Positions 13,109-25,417 of a stretch of DNA of 64,000 bases are shown here, in pieces. This DNA is from Rhynchospora pubera. Its lineage: Eukaryota; Streptophyta; Magnoliopsida; Poales; Cyperaceae. The translations under genes were made by a program, and so were the position numbers. A model generated the notes under the pieces. That model did not search any database. It saw only the letters and a program-made list of their open reading frames with translations, and was not told the DNA's origin. The DNA lies in the NCBI GenBank assembly GCA_028095005.1, contig CM051462.1:239438973-239502972 (forward strand), written 5' to 3'. Every line of letters begins with the position of its first letter. Position 1 is the stretch's first letter.

Positions 13109-13841
13109 CAGGGGCGAAGCTACATGGAATAAGGTGGGTCCATGGACCCACCTCAAAAAAAATTTATTTGATATTACATTTATTTGTAATTTAAAAAAAA
13201 TCTACAAGAAGTTAGGGACCTAGGTAGCATTTTTTCATGGCTAATCGTCTTTTTTCCTCCTACCCAATGAATCTTATTAAGATAAAACTTAGAATATAAT
13301 GAAATATTTTGATGAAAAATTATTTGTAGCATATATATACTAGCGTGAATTTCGCACATTACATGATTCGTCTATATAATATTTTATGAACTTTAAGACA
13401 TTATAAATAAAAGCTACCACAAAGGATAAAAAATGCAACTCGGATATTATATAAAAACTACCACTAAAAAAAAAAGTGCTCAATGAGATTTCTGAAGAAC
13501 TTATTATGCAAAATTATAAAAAAAATTCATAAAAAATTATTGTACTTTTTTGTTGTCTTGATTTTTTAATTATTATCTTCTATATTAAATATATTATTTT
13601 AGATTTTCTATTGTTATTATAATATATATTTGATTTCTCATGACTTTTTTTATCTAGCATTATTATTGTTATTATAATATATATTTGATTTTTTATGACT
13701 TTTTTATCTAACATTATTTTAGAGTTGTTTATTTAAGAATTATTATTATACTATATCTATATTAGACGTTACATCATATATATATTTTCAGCAAAAAAAA
13801 TTTACGGACCCTGCTGACACGAAATCCTAGTTTCGCCACTG
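13109..13841. mobile_element. Non-autonomous hAT-type element (733 bp)
   Basis: Left end CAGGGGCGAAGCTA and right end TAGTTTCGCCACTG are terminal inverted repeats of the CAGGGGCG class. An exact 8-bp target duplication CATATAAT flanks it (13101-13108 and 13842-13849), diagnostic for hAT. The interior is AT-rich and encodes no transposase. Confidence 0.88.
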
Positions 13842-14300
13842 CATATAATTAGATCATATTCTACGGTGGTTAAGTGGTTTCATGTACCGATACTAAACAT
13901 TACTAACTTTACTTTCACAATTCAACTCAAATACTATTTAATGTTTCCGATACAAAAATATATGTTTATCTTATTATATATATTTTTTTAAATGGTGCAT
14001 TTAAGCCCTAATAATTTTTAAATATCACCGGTCTATTGTGAATAATTTGCACCGTCTTTTTCTCCCAGCTTTTACTATCGTTTTAAAAACAACTCACTAT
14101 TTTATGATTCTAGATTAAATTCGTCGATTTAGAACTGAAATTTGGCCCAACTTTAAATTTATCGTTGAAATTTTAAAATATGAATTGTTAATGAAAAATA
14201 AAATAAAATTAATGATTATAATGGAGTACAGAACACAACAGGCGCTAGCGTTTGACAATTTGCATCCATAGTATGAATGTATGCATCCATAGTTGGGCCA

Positions 14301-14526
14301 AGTTTAATATGCACTATAGTGCATAAGACGTTTTATGCACCACGAACTTTTTCGGAGATATTTTTGTAAATTGACAAATCTAATTTAACTAATCTAATCT
14401 ACAAATTGACAAATTTCAATATATAGATTAAATTGGTTAAATTAGATTTATCAATTTACAAAAATATCCTCAAAAAAATCCGCGGTGCATAGAGAATGTT
14501 CTATGCACTATAGTGCATATTAAACT
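14301..14526. mobile_element. Fold-back MITE, near-complete palindrome (226 bp)
   Basis: Left arm AGTTTAATATGCACTATAGT is mirrored by ACTATAGTGCATATTAAACT at the right end. The complementarity continues inward (GTAAATTGACAAATCTAATT against a matching inverse near 14,440), so most of the element could form one hairpin. No reading frame. Confidence 0.8.
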
Positions 14527-14992
14527 TTCTCATTATAATTATATTATAAATATAATAAATCTCTGCTTTATATCTCCTAAATAAGATAAGAATCTCGCAT
14601 CTGCTTTGACTTTGTACACAAAAAGATCAAACCTGTATGTAATAATGATTGCATTATTATCGTAACTGTAAACAACCAATCGGTAATCTGTTATTGGTCC
14701 CTCCCTCCTAAATAAAAAATTATCAACCCCTTCAAGTTCTAGTATGACGACAATGGTGACGTCTGGCACGACATGACTGTCCGACGATGTCCAACAACGA
14801 AAACACTTGAAATTGATTAAATTCAGTACAAATCGCAGAAACAGTTCAAGCGCTGTCCAGATCATTCCAATTCACCTCCACGTACAGTATGAAACACTTT
14901 GTAATTCACTTGTTTGCTAAGGATCAATTTCAATAAATGTATGTCTGGAGAGCATGCACGCAAATCAAATTTGTCAACAGGAAATGCATTAA

Positions 14993-15136
14993 GGCTCCGT
15001 TTGGATAGGTGTGGGAAGAAGGGAAGAAGTGGGAAGAAATATTAAAAAGTGTGTAACTTTGTGAAGAATTTGAATTGTTTATAATTTTTTTTCTTCCCTT
15101 CTTCCTTCTTCCTCCTTCTTGCATCCAAACGGAGCC
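14993..15136. mobile_element. Tourist-like MITE, GTTTGGAT-terminal family
   Basis: Left end GGCTCCGTTTGGAT and right end ATCCAAACGGAGCC are perfect inverted repeats. TAA lies directly outside both ends (14990-14992, 15137-15139), a Harbinger/Tourist target duplication. The family core AAAGTGTGTAACTTTGTGAA is present. Confidence 0.85.
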
Positions 15137-15410
15137 TAAAAGAAGCAAAATCATTTTCTTTTATCTACGAGTGCATTGAGAAAACTTTTCGCTGTGCGTG
15201 TAATGCTCCCGTGAGCACTGTATCATTAATCAGAAATTGACGGAAAGAGGAAAAAAAAAAAAAAGAGGTGTGATTCTATATTAAAATTGAAACAAGGAGA
15301 AATTTTTGGTCACGAAGGATTTGAGGCTTTCCGATGCAACAGTACAGGGATCTCTTATTTCTTCTTGATTTGACACAATTTCTCTGGTTTTTCTGTCATA
15401 TTGTGATCTT

Positions 15411-18400
15411 TCACACTTCTTCAACCTACAAAAATTCAGATGTCATTTAGTCTACTATTGACATAAAATAGATCTGCCAAGTTAATTCATCTAGCTCTCT
15501 ACACTAATTTTAAAGACCTCCGAACTACTCATCTTGTTGTTACTTATATAACAATATATAAAGTTTTTCTTTATCTCAACTTTATCGTTTAGTATGGCAG
15601 AATAAAGGAGTCAATCAACATCCTAACAAGTATCAGATGTCAAAGAAAGTTAATAGCCCTAAACAGAACAAGCAGTATGATCTGAGCAGTGTCTAATATT
15701 TGGCGTCGGCACAATAGGAAATGAGCATAAACAGTTAAAAAAGTTATGTTTGAAAGAAACAGTGCTGGTACAAACATTACTAAAAGTTCTAAGTGCTTAC
15801 TACGTTGTAGCTAATAACATAGAGTCAGATATGCAAAAATTAAAAAAAAAATAAAAAATTTCAGGAATCAGAAACACACTATTGGATCGTAATAGCTACC
15901 TGTGGAAGACTCATTAACTCGAGAACAGCCTTCTTTGGGGTTAATTCATTGTCAATTATGCGGGCCACAGCAGTCAGAACCGGCATCTTCACATGGTACT
16001 TCTGAGCCAATGCTATAACTGCACCAGCTGTAGATACACCTTCAGCTACCTGAAAGGAAACAAAAGAATGACACAACATAAAGTTCAAATCAGCTATTAA
16101 TCAGTGGTCACATTTGGCAAAAAAAAAAAAAAAAAGGTTATCAATATATCCCTTTCCAAGTATTATAAATATATGACCTTGGAAATTAGGCATCACTGTG
16201 TTGGTACTGCATCAAATACCACACTCATCCCTATCCATATAACATTCGGTACAGAAAATGTGCAGTCCAATACAACTCCCGACTTAAGTACCAACACCAT
16301 ACACCGTCTTACTCACCATAAAAAATCCATATTCCAGACAATTGGAGATTAAGCTTTATGGGTTGCAGAATTTTTTGGTTGGCATTTACAAAAAAATAAA
16401 GGCCCTAAATTTAGTGAAAAGTTCTCTGTAACCGATGAATGTAGGTCTTAGCACATAGTAACAAACCTACCTGGCTCATAGAACTCAAAATATTTTCAAG
16501 TTTCTCTCCCGCACCAAGCCGCAACCCAACAGTTCTATTTCTTGAGAGATTAACAAAACAAGTGAGCATTATGTCGCCAGATCCTGACAAACCAGACAAG
16601 GTAGTTGCTTTTGCTCCCATCTGCATGACGATGAACAGCAATATTAAAAAAAAAACGTTATTTTATTTTAGTTATATAGGGTGTGTTTGGCTTTCTTACG
16701 AATAAGCTATTCACCCGAATAGCTAATTTGTGCAGCACCCAAACGTGGAATCCTTATTCTTATTGAAGGCCGAATAAGCTATTTAAGGCCTTATTCTTAT
16801 TTCATTTATATGGGCAAACAAGAGTGAACAAGGGATGAATAAGCACGTGGGGCACCCAAATAGCTTATTTCAGCCCATGTGGGGCGACTGCCAAACACAC
16901 CCTCTACTCTTAATCATCTAATCAGATATAAAAAAACACAAATCTAGATAAAAAAGATATATCTGGCAGCGCATTTTGCAAACAAACCCGGCAGGCTCTC
17001 GATATCAACTATGTGTACCTAAAATTTTGTATGAGCTTTTCTAGGAAACTATAAGTATCTCATTAAACTAAAGACGTTTCAATTTTAACTGTAAGTAAGA
17101 TCAAACACACGCACACATGAATCCAAAATCTATCGAAAGAACATTTTGCAACGGTTCAAGAGGGAAGTGAAGACACACTTTTGTTGCGAGCCATCTAATC
17201 TCTGAACAACCTTGCGCCACAAGGGCTGCCATGCAGTTATTCCCAAGTTCCATCCCTTCTACAATGCCAGCAGCTATAGCTAGTACATTTTTTAAAGCAC
17301 CAGCAATCTCTACTCCTGTAACATCACTGATACATCACAAAAGTCACAAACACAACCAGAAATCCAACAAGGTAAACTAAACCAAGTCACTAGAGCCATA
17401 ACCAGACAATTTCATGGTTTCTTCTTTGTAGTCTAACAATTTGAGTCTTAATTAATTATTACACGTCTAATTTATTCAGTGGTTTTGTGGTTATTGGTTG
17501 AAGGAGCTTTTGCGTCAAGAATCCTGAATTTCAGAGCATGATACACAATACTAAAATTTATAATGTAGATAATCTGAATGTAGATAATCTTGCATCCCCT
17601 CAAAATTCTATCATATAGAAACTTTAAAATGAGTTTCGAATTGTTAGAGAAATGGTTGGTCTTTAAACAAAATAAAAAAAGGTACCTAGACGTGCTTATT
17701 CTGAGACGAGGAGATGCGAGGAGCTGTTGAACTGCCCTTGCCAACTTCTTGTCTTTAGATGCCACCACCATGGCTACATTGTATGAGCATCATTACATGG
17801 GTACTCTAATTTGTAAACATGGCAAATGGTTGAGAAAAGACGAGGAAAGAAAGATGTAAGAAATGAAAAAAGAAAAAGAAAGTACCTGTAGGTAATTTGT
17901 CCATGAATTCAACAGCAAAGGATGGGCCAGAGAGCGCAACAAAAGGCTGACGTGGATTAGCTAATGCCTTGGGAATAAGTTGGGACATCATCCTCAAAGT
18001 ATTGAGTTCCAAACCCTTGCTGAGAGAGACGAATGGCAATTTGGGGTCGACGTATGGAGAGATGGTCTCAAGGAAGGAGGAACTGAACTGGGGTGCAAGA
18101 AAAGAAATTAGAGTACATAAATGAATTGGGGTGGATATGTAGAATATGTATTCCTAACCTGAACAGGAACGGCGTGAAAGCAAAAATCAGCAGCAGCTAA
18201 TGCTTGGGAGGGAGATGTAGTGGCGACAATATTTGGTGGGAGCTGGTGTCGGGGGAAATATTTGGTGTTGAAGTGAGTGGCATTGATGGATCGGCAGAGA
18301 TGGTGGTGGCGTAAGAGCATGGAGACGTGGAGGTGGGGCTTGTTGGAGGCGAGATGAGCAGCGATGGCAGTGGCGAAGGAGCCGCCGCCGAGAACAACGA

Positions 18401-18752
18401 CCTTGGAAAGATCGCTTTGGCTTTGGCTTTGGGTGGTCAAGTTTCTGGATCGCCAGGAGCGGGACCAGCGGAGGAGCTTCTCCCAGGCGATGCGGACGGC
18501 GCGTCTGGTGCTGCGCTCTTTAAGTTTAATGTCCTCGGGATCATGAGACGAGGAGAAGACGGATTGAGGACCTTGAGGTTGAGGTTGAGGTTGAGGAGGA
18601 GAGTGTTCTCCGTGTCCGTGTCCGTGTCTGTCTCTGTCTCTGCCTCTGCCTCTGCCTCTGGGGGCAAGAAACAGGGTTTTGGTGATTGGTTTGGGATTAG
18701 CAGAGAATAAGACGACACCGCGGTCCGAGAATGGCATCGCCGCCATCGCCAT
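15411..18752 (-). CDS. SFD1: Plastid glycerol-3-phosphate dehydrogenase, SFD1/GLY1 type
   Basis: NAD-dependent reduction of dihydroxyacetone phosphate to glycerol-3-phosphate, feeding plastid (prokaryotic-pathway) glycerolipid synthesis. In Arabidopsis SFD1/GLY1 is also needed for systemic resistance signalling. Seven exons join in frame to 448 codons: 18159-18752, 17886-18087, 17686-17773, 17179-17326, 16471-16620, 15900-16049 and 15411-15425. The long N-terminus (about 115 residues, partly simple repeats of Arg-Gly, Asp-Arg-His-Gly and Pro-Gln) fits a transit peptide. Then come VVVLGGGSFATAIAAHL (NAD Rossmann loop), HAVPVQ, PFVSLSKGLELNTLR, FVALSGPSFAVEFM, GVEIAGALKNVLAIAAGIVE (catalytic Lys) and LSGSGDIMLTCFVNLSRNR. 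The last exon encodes only VEEV and the stop. The Rossmann motif has Ala where relatives have the third Gly (GGGSFGTA), a mild oddity. Intron 4 contains a MITE. Confidence 0.94.
16679..16902. mobile_element. MITE inside an intron of the SFD1-type gene
   Basis: Left end GGGTGTGTTTGGC and right end GCCAAACACACCC are perfect inverted repeats around about 224 bp with repeated AATAAGCTATT motifs. It sits in the intron between exons ending at 17179 and starting at 16620, clear of both splice sites. A target duplication is not obvious. Confidence 0.8.
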
Positions 18753-19337
18753 TCGCCGCTGACTCTGAGCTCACTACCACACTGCAACTGGATTATGTTA
18801 TGCTTTTTGCCTTTTTATCCCATTCCCGCGCGCTGGGCCATCAATTCTGATCCGTGATGAGTCATCGCTGGCCCAGTCCTCGCCACTGCCTCTGCGAGAT
18901 AATATTATATTATTATTATAATTAAATACGACAACAATATAAATACTGACGTCTGACGACGAGCATGAAAGGAGGCTATTTCTGTCATATCATTATGCTT
19001 TTAACTTTTTTAATTGAAAATCATGATGATAAAAAAGTAATAATAGGGATTGTATACCATATAAACTTGATTTATTTCTACTTTTCCAAATTGCACCACT
19101 TATTTCCAATTTACAAGATTACACGGCTTATTTCCAATTTTCTATTGTTTCACATTCCTCTAACTAAGAAACTTAAATTACTGTAATATATTGGCGAAAA
19201 AGTTTAAATCTAACAACATAATTAAAACTCTCTTCTCTTTCAACGCAACAAATATATCTCTCTCAAAATATATATCCGAAATTTTTAATAAAAAGAATTC
19301 AATATTAAATAATTTTAATAAGAACCAATTCTTGGTC
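18753..19337. other. 5' flank of SFD1-type gene, then AT-rich spacer
   Basis: The first 150 bases are the leader and promoter side of the minus-strand dehydrogenase gene. The rest is AT-rich with nothing recognisable, ending abruptly at the tandem array near 19338. Confidence 0.5.
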
Positions 19338-19339
19338 TT

Positions 19340-19634
19340 GATGCTGCGGGCACTGAGACCGGTGGACCCAATGGTGGGGACGTGGTTGGTTCCAATTTTT
19401 TCCTTGATCAGCTAATCAAGGATATGAGAAGTAGGCAGCAATTGCCCTCATGGTTTTCTTTGGAGAATGTGCACATCAGCAGTTCAAAGGCGTGCGAATT
19501 AGAGGCAAAGGCCAAGAGCTTCAGTCATGATGCGCTGAAATTGGCTGAGGAGAAGATGGCTTTCGAAACGAGGAAGCTGGCTTTCGAAGCAAAGAAGCTG
19601 GCTTTCGAAAGAGAGGTGTTTGAAACTGTTACAG
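19340..19634 (+). pseudogene. GeBP-like gene copy 0, 3' part of main exon only
   Basis: Begins in the middle of the Gly-Asp-Ala repeat of the GeBP-like exon and runs in frame to the splice donor ACAG|GTATGA at 19634. It encodes FFLDQLIKDMRSRQQLPSW and the heptad-like KMAFETRKLAFEAKKLAFER. It has no start, no DNA-binding domain and no own terminal exon, so it is a truncated remnant at the array edge. Confidence 0.8.
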
Positions 19635-19753
19635 GTATGATGCCAACTATCTGTGTTTATCTGTGCCAACAATTTAATTTGATAAATGTCTCAAGAATTA
19701 AATTTTAACAACGTAATGCATTCAACTCTCAGCTAAGCAAATTAATATTCGCC

Positions 19754-20179
19754 TTATTTAAACCAACCTAGCCTCCACTCCAGACAGGAATTGAGCTTAA
19801 ATCCTGAATCAAACTTTGTTAACCCATACCTTTCCTTATATTCACGGCTAACAAAGGGAAACTCTTGCCTCAAATCGTGCCTCTTCACCGGCTCATAAGC
19901 CTTCTTCACCATTTCGAAGGCAAGATACTTCCTTATAAGAGAACAAACCATTGACCGTCCCATGAAAGCAGCCAGCTTCTCTGCAGCATTGTACTCGGAG
20001 CTCTCTATCAGCCTCTCCAGAAGGGACTCATCCACTGCCCGCACTGAGAATCGCTCTATCAGGATCACTGCCGTCAGGAACGACCCTGACTCTATGAACT
20101 TGCTGATAAATTTACAGATTTGCCCCAGGGCCTCTTCTGAGTCCCTCCCCAAGCAGATGTCATTTATCTCTGCCGCCAT
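19754..20179 (-). pseudogene. mut-7-like 3'-5' exonuclease gene fragment, copy A (open frame)
   Basis: Open frame of 141 codons, antisense in the GeBP-like intron. It contains FISKFIESGSFLTAVILIER, AAEKLAAFMGRSMVCSLIRKY and RHDLRQEFPFVSREYKER. From memory these align with the N-terminal helical region of plant mut-7-like exonuclease proteins (AAEKWATFMGKPMLC, LRQEFPDV-type). The nuclease domain itself is absent. In YKER the sequence AAAG|GTATGG is a splice donor at the expected place, so the last 25 codons are read-through of an old intron. It is a captured exon, not a full gene. The family call is from recall and should be searched. Confidence 0.6.
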
Positions 20180-20833
20180 GACAGAATATCTCAGGAGTAT
20201 TTGGAGTTTAGAAATTAAGTTTGAGAAAAATTTAAACTCGGACCTCCAGAGTTGTTCCCAATTTTGTCACTATGGGGTATGTGCTCGTCCTTGCATAGGG
20301 TACAAGTTGTGTTCCGCTTTTCATGACTTTTCAAGCAAAAAGGAGGGCCAAAACATGAAAATTGGAGTTACCGAATAAGTTAATAACTATATCTTTACCT
20401 CATTAGAAAGAAAGATTAGATATAATAAAGTTAAAATGTGGAGAATTGGATTTGAACTTTCAAAAACAATTTTGAAGTTCATATTTAATTGGGAAGGCAA
20501 TAGTAGAATTGGAATTTATTAAATTATTGTGTGCACCGAAGACCGAACTACATCTGTACAATTAATAATGGGAAGATATTCGGCCGGTATTTAAGAGACT
20601 AATTACTAGTACATATGCAAAAACAATAAAAAAGAAGGGCCTAAATGAAAGAAAAAAATGGAGGCCCGAAGAGAACTGGATACCTCCATTTTGTTCCGAG
20701 TTCGATTGAGAAACAAAAAAAAAGGCGCCGATCCGCCAATCGAAATCTTCGCAAACCCCTGACCACTCTCCACTCTCAACTCTCCACTCTCGTCTCCACC
20801 TTCGTCCCCCACTCTCCCACCACCTCGTCACCG

Positions 20834-21951
20834 ATGAGATCCTTCTTTTCCACCATGATGCATTATATCCCACCGCATTCGTCCTCCTCCGACTCTTCCT
20901 CCGACCAAGAGATCTCTTCCGCCGCTAAAACCGCATCTACCAACCCTAGAAAGCGCCAGCGTTCTGAAGAAGGAGAAGAGGTCGCACAGCAAATCCCTTC
21001 CACCGCTAAAACCATATCAACAAACCCTAGAAAGCGCCAGCGCCAGCACCAGCGCCAGGCCCAGGCCGATTCTGAAGAAAGAGAAGAGGAGGAGAAACGA
21101 GGTTCCTCTCTCCAAGAAGGTGAACCTCTCTGCGGCTGCTTCTCGGCCTCCCCCCAAAAAATCCTCATCTCGTCTCTGGGCTCCGAAGGATGAGAAGAAC
21201 CTCATCAACGCCTTATCCGATCATCTGGCCATACATGGCGAGCTTCCTCCTAAAAGCTCGTATGCCTCGTTTGTATCCAAGATCCAAATCCCTCTTAGCG
21301 GTGCACAAATGCATAATAAGATTCACCACATGCGGCTTAAGTGCAGCCAGAGGAGATTCAAGACAAAGAACAGATCTGCTGCTTCCTCAAGTTTCGATAG
21401 AACCTCTCTGTTTCAAAGTTGGACTGAGTTGTTTGCTGCAGAGAAAAAGAAAGAGAGAGAGAAGAAACAAAATGAGAGAGAGAGAAAGAAAGGAAGCAGC
21501 AATGAGACCGGTGATGCTGATGTGCCCGGTGATGCTGCGGGCACTGAGACCGGTGATGCTGCAATGCTCGGTGATGCTGCGGGCACTGAGACCGGTGATG
21601 TTGCAGTGCCCGGTGATGCTGCGGGCACTGAGACCGGTGATGCTACAGTGCCCGGTGATGCTGTGGGCACTGAGACCGGTGGACCCAATGGTGGGGACGT
21701 GGTTGGTTCCAATTTTTTCCTTGATCAGCTAATCAAGGATATGAGAAGTAGGCAGCAATTGCCCTCATGGTTTTCTTTGGAGAATGTGCACATCAGCAGT
21801 TCAAAGGCGTGCGAATTAGAGGCAAAGGCCAAGAGCTTCAGTCATGATGCGCTGAAATTGGCTGAGGAGAAGATGGCTTTCGAAACGAGGAAGCTGGCTT
21901 TCGAAGCAAGGAAGCTCGCTTTCGAAAGAGAGGTGTTTGAAACTGTTACAG
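20834..21951 (+). pseudogene. GeBP/DUF573-like gene copy 1, broken by a 2-base deletion
   Basis: Family role: plant-specific GeBP/STKL nuclear DNA-binding regulators. The exon starts MRSFFSTMMHYIPPHSSSS and has two basic NPRKRQR nuclear-signal-like motifs. Compared with copies 2-4, two bases are missing near 21097, shifting the frame into a stop at 21191-21193. Beyond it the original frame is still open: SSRLWAPKDEKNLINALSDH (DUF573-type helical domain), KIHHMRLKCSQRRFK, a basic KKKEREKKQNERERKK region, four 14-residue GDAxVPGDAAGTET repeats and a coiled-coil-like AFEARKL region up to the donor at 21951. No terminal exon follows before the next copy. Confidence 0.75.
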
Positions 21952-22070
21952 GTATGATGCCAACTATCTGTGTTTATCTGTGCCAACAATTTAATTTGAT
22001 AAATGTCTCAAGAATTAAATTTTAACAACGTAATGCATTCAACTCTCAGCTAAGCAAATTAATATTCGCC

Positions 22071-22496
22071 TTATTTAAACCAACCTAGCCTCCACTCCAG
22101 ACAGGAATTGAGCTTAAATCCTGAATCAAACTTTGTTAACCCATACCTTTCCTTATATTCACGGCTAACAAAGGGAAACTCTTGCCTCAAATCGTGCCTC
22201 TTCACCGGCTCATAAGCCTTCTTCACCATTTCGAAGGCAAGATACTTCCTTATAAGAGAACAAACCATTGACCGTCCCATGAAAGCAGCCAGCTTCTCTG
22301 CAGCATTGTACTCGGAGCTCTCTATCAGCCTCTCCAGAAGGGACTCATCCACTGCCCGCACTGAGAATCGCTCTATCAGGATCACTGCCGTCAGGAACGA
22401 CCCTGACTCTATGAACTTGCTGATAAATTTACAGATTTGCCCCAGGGCCTCTTCTGAGTCCCTCCCCAAGCAGATGTCATTTATCTCTGCCGCCAT
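22071..22496 (-). pseudogene. mut-7-like gene fragment, copy B (open frame)
   Basis: Encodes the same 141 residues as copy A with no change seen. It lies antisense in the intron of GeBP-like copy 1 and ends at the same TAA in the old intron read-through. No in-frame damage. Confidence 0.6.
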
Positions 22497-23177
22497 GACA
22501 GAATATCTCAGGAGTATTTGGAGTTTAGAAATTAAGTTTGAGAAAAATTTAAACTGGACTTTCAGTTACAAAAAATTTAAACTCGGACCTCCAGAGTTGT
22601 TCCCAATTTTGTCACTATGGGGTATGTGCTCGTCCTTGCATAGGGTACAAGTTGTGTCTCCGCTTTTCATGACTTTTCAAGCACAAAGGAGGGCCAAAAC
22701 ATGAAAATTGGAGTTACCGAATAAGTTAATAACTATATCTTTACCTCATTAGAAAGAAAGATTAGATATAATAAAGTTAAAATGTGGAGAATTGGATTTG
22801 AACTTTCAAAAACAATTTTGAAGTTCATATTTAATTGGGAAGGCAATAGTAGAATTGGAATTTATTAAATTATTGTGTGCACCGAAGACCGAACTACATC
22901 TGTACAATTAATAATGGGAAGATATTCGGCCGGTATTTAAGAGATAATTACTAGTACATATGCAAAAACAATAAAAAAGAAGGGCCTAAATGAATGAAAA
23001 CATGGAGGCCCGAAGAGAACTGGATACCTCCATTTTGTTCCGAGTTCGATTGAGAAACAAAAAAAAAGGCGCCGATCCGCCAATCGAAATCTTCGCAAAC
23101 CCCTGACCACTCTCCACTCTCAACTCTCCACTCTCGTCTCCACCTTCGTCCCCCACTCTCCCACCACCTCGTCACCG

Positions 23178-24192
23178 ATGAGATCCTTCTTTTCCACCAT
23201 GATGCATTATATCCCACCGCATTCGTCCTCCTCCGACTCTTCCTCCGACCAAGAGATCTCTTCCGCCGCTAAAACCGCATCTACCAACCCTAGAAAGCGC
23301 CAGCGTTCTGAAGAAGGAGAAGAGGTCGCACAGCAAATCCCTTCCACCGCTAAAACCATATCAACAAACCCTAGAAAGCGCCAGCGCCAGCACCAGCGCC
23401 AGGCCCAGGCCGATTCTGAAGAAAGAGAAGTGGAGGAGAAAGACGAGGTTCCTCTCTCCAAGAAGGTGAACCTCTCTGCGGCTGCTTCTCGGCCTCCCCC
23501 CAAAAAATCCTCATCTCGTCTTTGGGCTCCGAAGGATGAGAAGAACCTCATCAACGCCTTATCCGATCATCTGGCCATACATGGCGAGCTTCCTCCTAAA
23601 AGCTCTTATGCCTCGTTTGTATCCAAGATCCAAATCCCTCTTAGCGGTGCACAAATGCATAATAAGATTCGCCACATGCGGCTTAAGTGCAGCCAGAGGA
23701 GATTCAAGACAAAGAACAGATCTGCTGCTTCCTCAAGTTTCGATAGAACCTCTCTGTTTCAAAGGTGGACTGAGTTGTTTGCTGCAGAGAAAAAGAAAGA
23801 GAGAGAGAAGAAACAAAATGAGAGAGAGAGAAAGAAAGGAAGCAGCAATGAGACCGGTGATGCTGATGTGCCCGGTGATGCTGCGGGCACTGAGACCGGT
23901 GGACCCAATGGTGGGGACGTGGTTGGTTCCAATTTTTTCCTTGATCAGCTAATCAAGGATATGAGAAGTAGGCAGCAATTGCCCTAATGGTTTTCTTTGG
24001 AGAATGTGCACATCAGCAGTTCAAAGGCGTGCGAATTAGAGGCAAAGGCCAAGAGCTTCAGTCATGATGCGTTGAAATTGGCTGAGGAGAAGATGGCTTT
24101 CGAAGCGAGGAAGCTGGCTTTCGAAGCGAGGAAGCTGGCTTTCGAAGCAAGGAAGCTGGCTTTCGAAAGAGAGGTGTTTGAAACTGTTACAG
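23178..24192 (+). pseudogene. GeBP/DUF573-like gene copy 2, broken by a nonsense change
   Basis: Reads cleanly through the DUF573-like domain (WAPKDEKNLINALSDHLAI), then only one 14-residue GDADVPGDAAGTET unit. The frame stops at 23985-23987, where TCA (Ser) of the other copies is TAA, so the product would be 269 residues and lack the coiled-coil end. After the stop the frame continues to the donor at 24192 with one extra AFEARKL heptad compared with the other copies. This is the copy closest to intact, since a single base separates it from a full exon. Confidence 0.75.
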
Positions 24193-24311
24193 GTATGATG
24201 CCAACTATCTGTGTTTATCTGTGCCAACAATTTAATTTGATAAATGTCTCAAGAATTAAATTTTAACAACGTAATGCATTCAACTCTCAGCTAAGCAAAT
24301 TAATATTCGCC

Positions 24312-24737
24312 TTATTTAAACCAACCTAGCCTCCACTCCAGACAGGAATTGTGCTTAAATCCTGAATCAAACTTCGTTAACCCATACCTTTCCTTATATT
24401 CACGGCTAACAAAGGGAAACTCTTGCCTCAAATCGTGCCTCTTCACCGGCTCATAAGCCTTCTTCACCATTTCGAAGGCAAGATACTTCCTTATAAGAGA
24501 ACAAACCATTGACCGTCCCATGAAAGCAGCCAGCTTCTCTGCAGCATTGTACTCGGAGCTCTCTATCAGCCTCTCCAGAAGGGACTCATCCACTGCCCGC
24601 ACTGAGAATCGCTCTATCAGGATCACTGCCGTCAGGAACGACCCTGACTCTATGAACTTGCTGATAAATTTACAGATTTGCCCCAGGGCCTCTTCTGAGT
24701 CCCTCCCCAAGCAGATGTCATTTATCTCTGCCGCCAT
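24312..24737 (-). pseudogene. mut-7-like gene fragment, copy C (open frame)
   Basis: 141 codons, open, with one change from copy A (Leu to His in the read-through tail, FKHNSC). Antisense in the intron of GeBP-like copy 2. Confidence 0.6.
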
Positions 24738-25417
24738 GACAGAATATCTCAGGAGTATTTGGAGTTTAGAAATTAAGTTTGAGAAAAATTTAAACTGGAC
24801 TTTCAGTTACAAAAAATTTAAACTCGGACCTCCAGAGTTGTTCCCAATTTTGTCACTATGGGGTATGTGCTCGTCCTTGCATAGGGTACAAGTTGTGTCT
24901 CCGCTTTTCATGACTTTTCAAGCACAAAGGAGGGCCAAAACATGAAAATTGGAGTTACCGAATAAGTTAATAACTATATCTTTACCTCATTAGAAAGAAA
25001 GATTAGATATAATAAAGTTAAAATGTAGAGAATTGGATTTGAACTTTCAAAAACAATTTTGAAGTTCATATTTAATTGGGAAGGCAATAGTAGAATTGGA
25101 ATTTATTAAATTATTGTGTGCACCGAAGACCGAACTACATCTGTACAATTATTAATGGGAAGATATTCGGCCGGTATTTAAGAGATAATTACTAGTACAT
25201 ATGCAAAAACAATAAAAAAGAAGGGCCTAAATGAATGAAAACATGGAGGCCCGAAGAGAACTGGATACCTCCATTTTGTTCCGAGTTCGATTGAGAAACA
25301 AAAAAAAAGTGCCGATCCGCCAATCGAAATCTTCGCAAACCCCTGACCACTCTCCACTCTCAACTCTCCACTCTCGTCTCCACCTTCGTCCCCCACTCTC
25401 CCACCACCTCGTCACCG

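Larger units (their letters stand above)
12527..15410. other. Intergenic between TFIIS-side elements and SFD1 gene
   Basis: Mostly AT-rich, with four small transposons listed separately. A minus-strand open frame at 14539-14865 (108 codons, starting MIWTALELFLRF) was noted. No family is recognised, it has no obvious splice partners, and it may be chance. The last 250 bases before 15411 are the 3' flank of the dehydrogenase gene. Confidence 0.5.

Noticed and set aside
14539..14865. 108-codon minus-strand frame
   Set aside because: No recognisable domain or splice context; kept only as a note in the intergenic entry.
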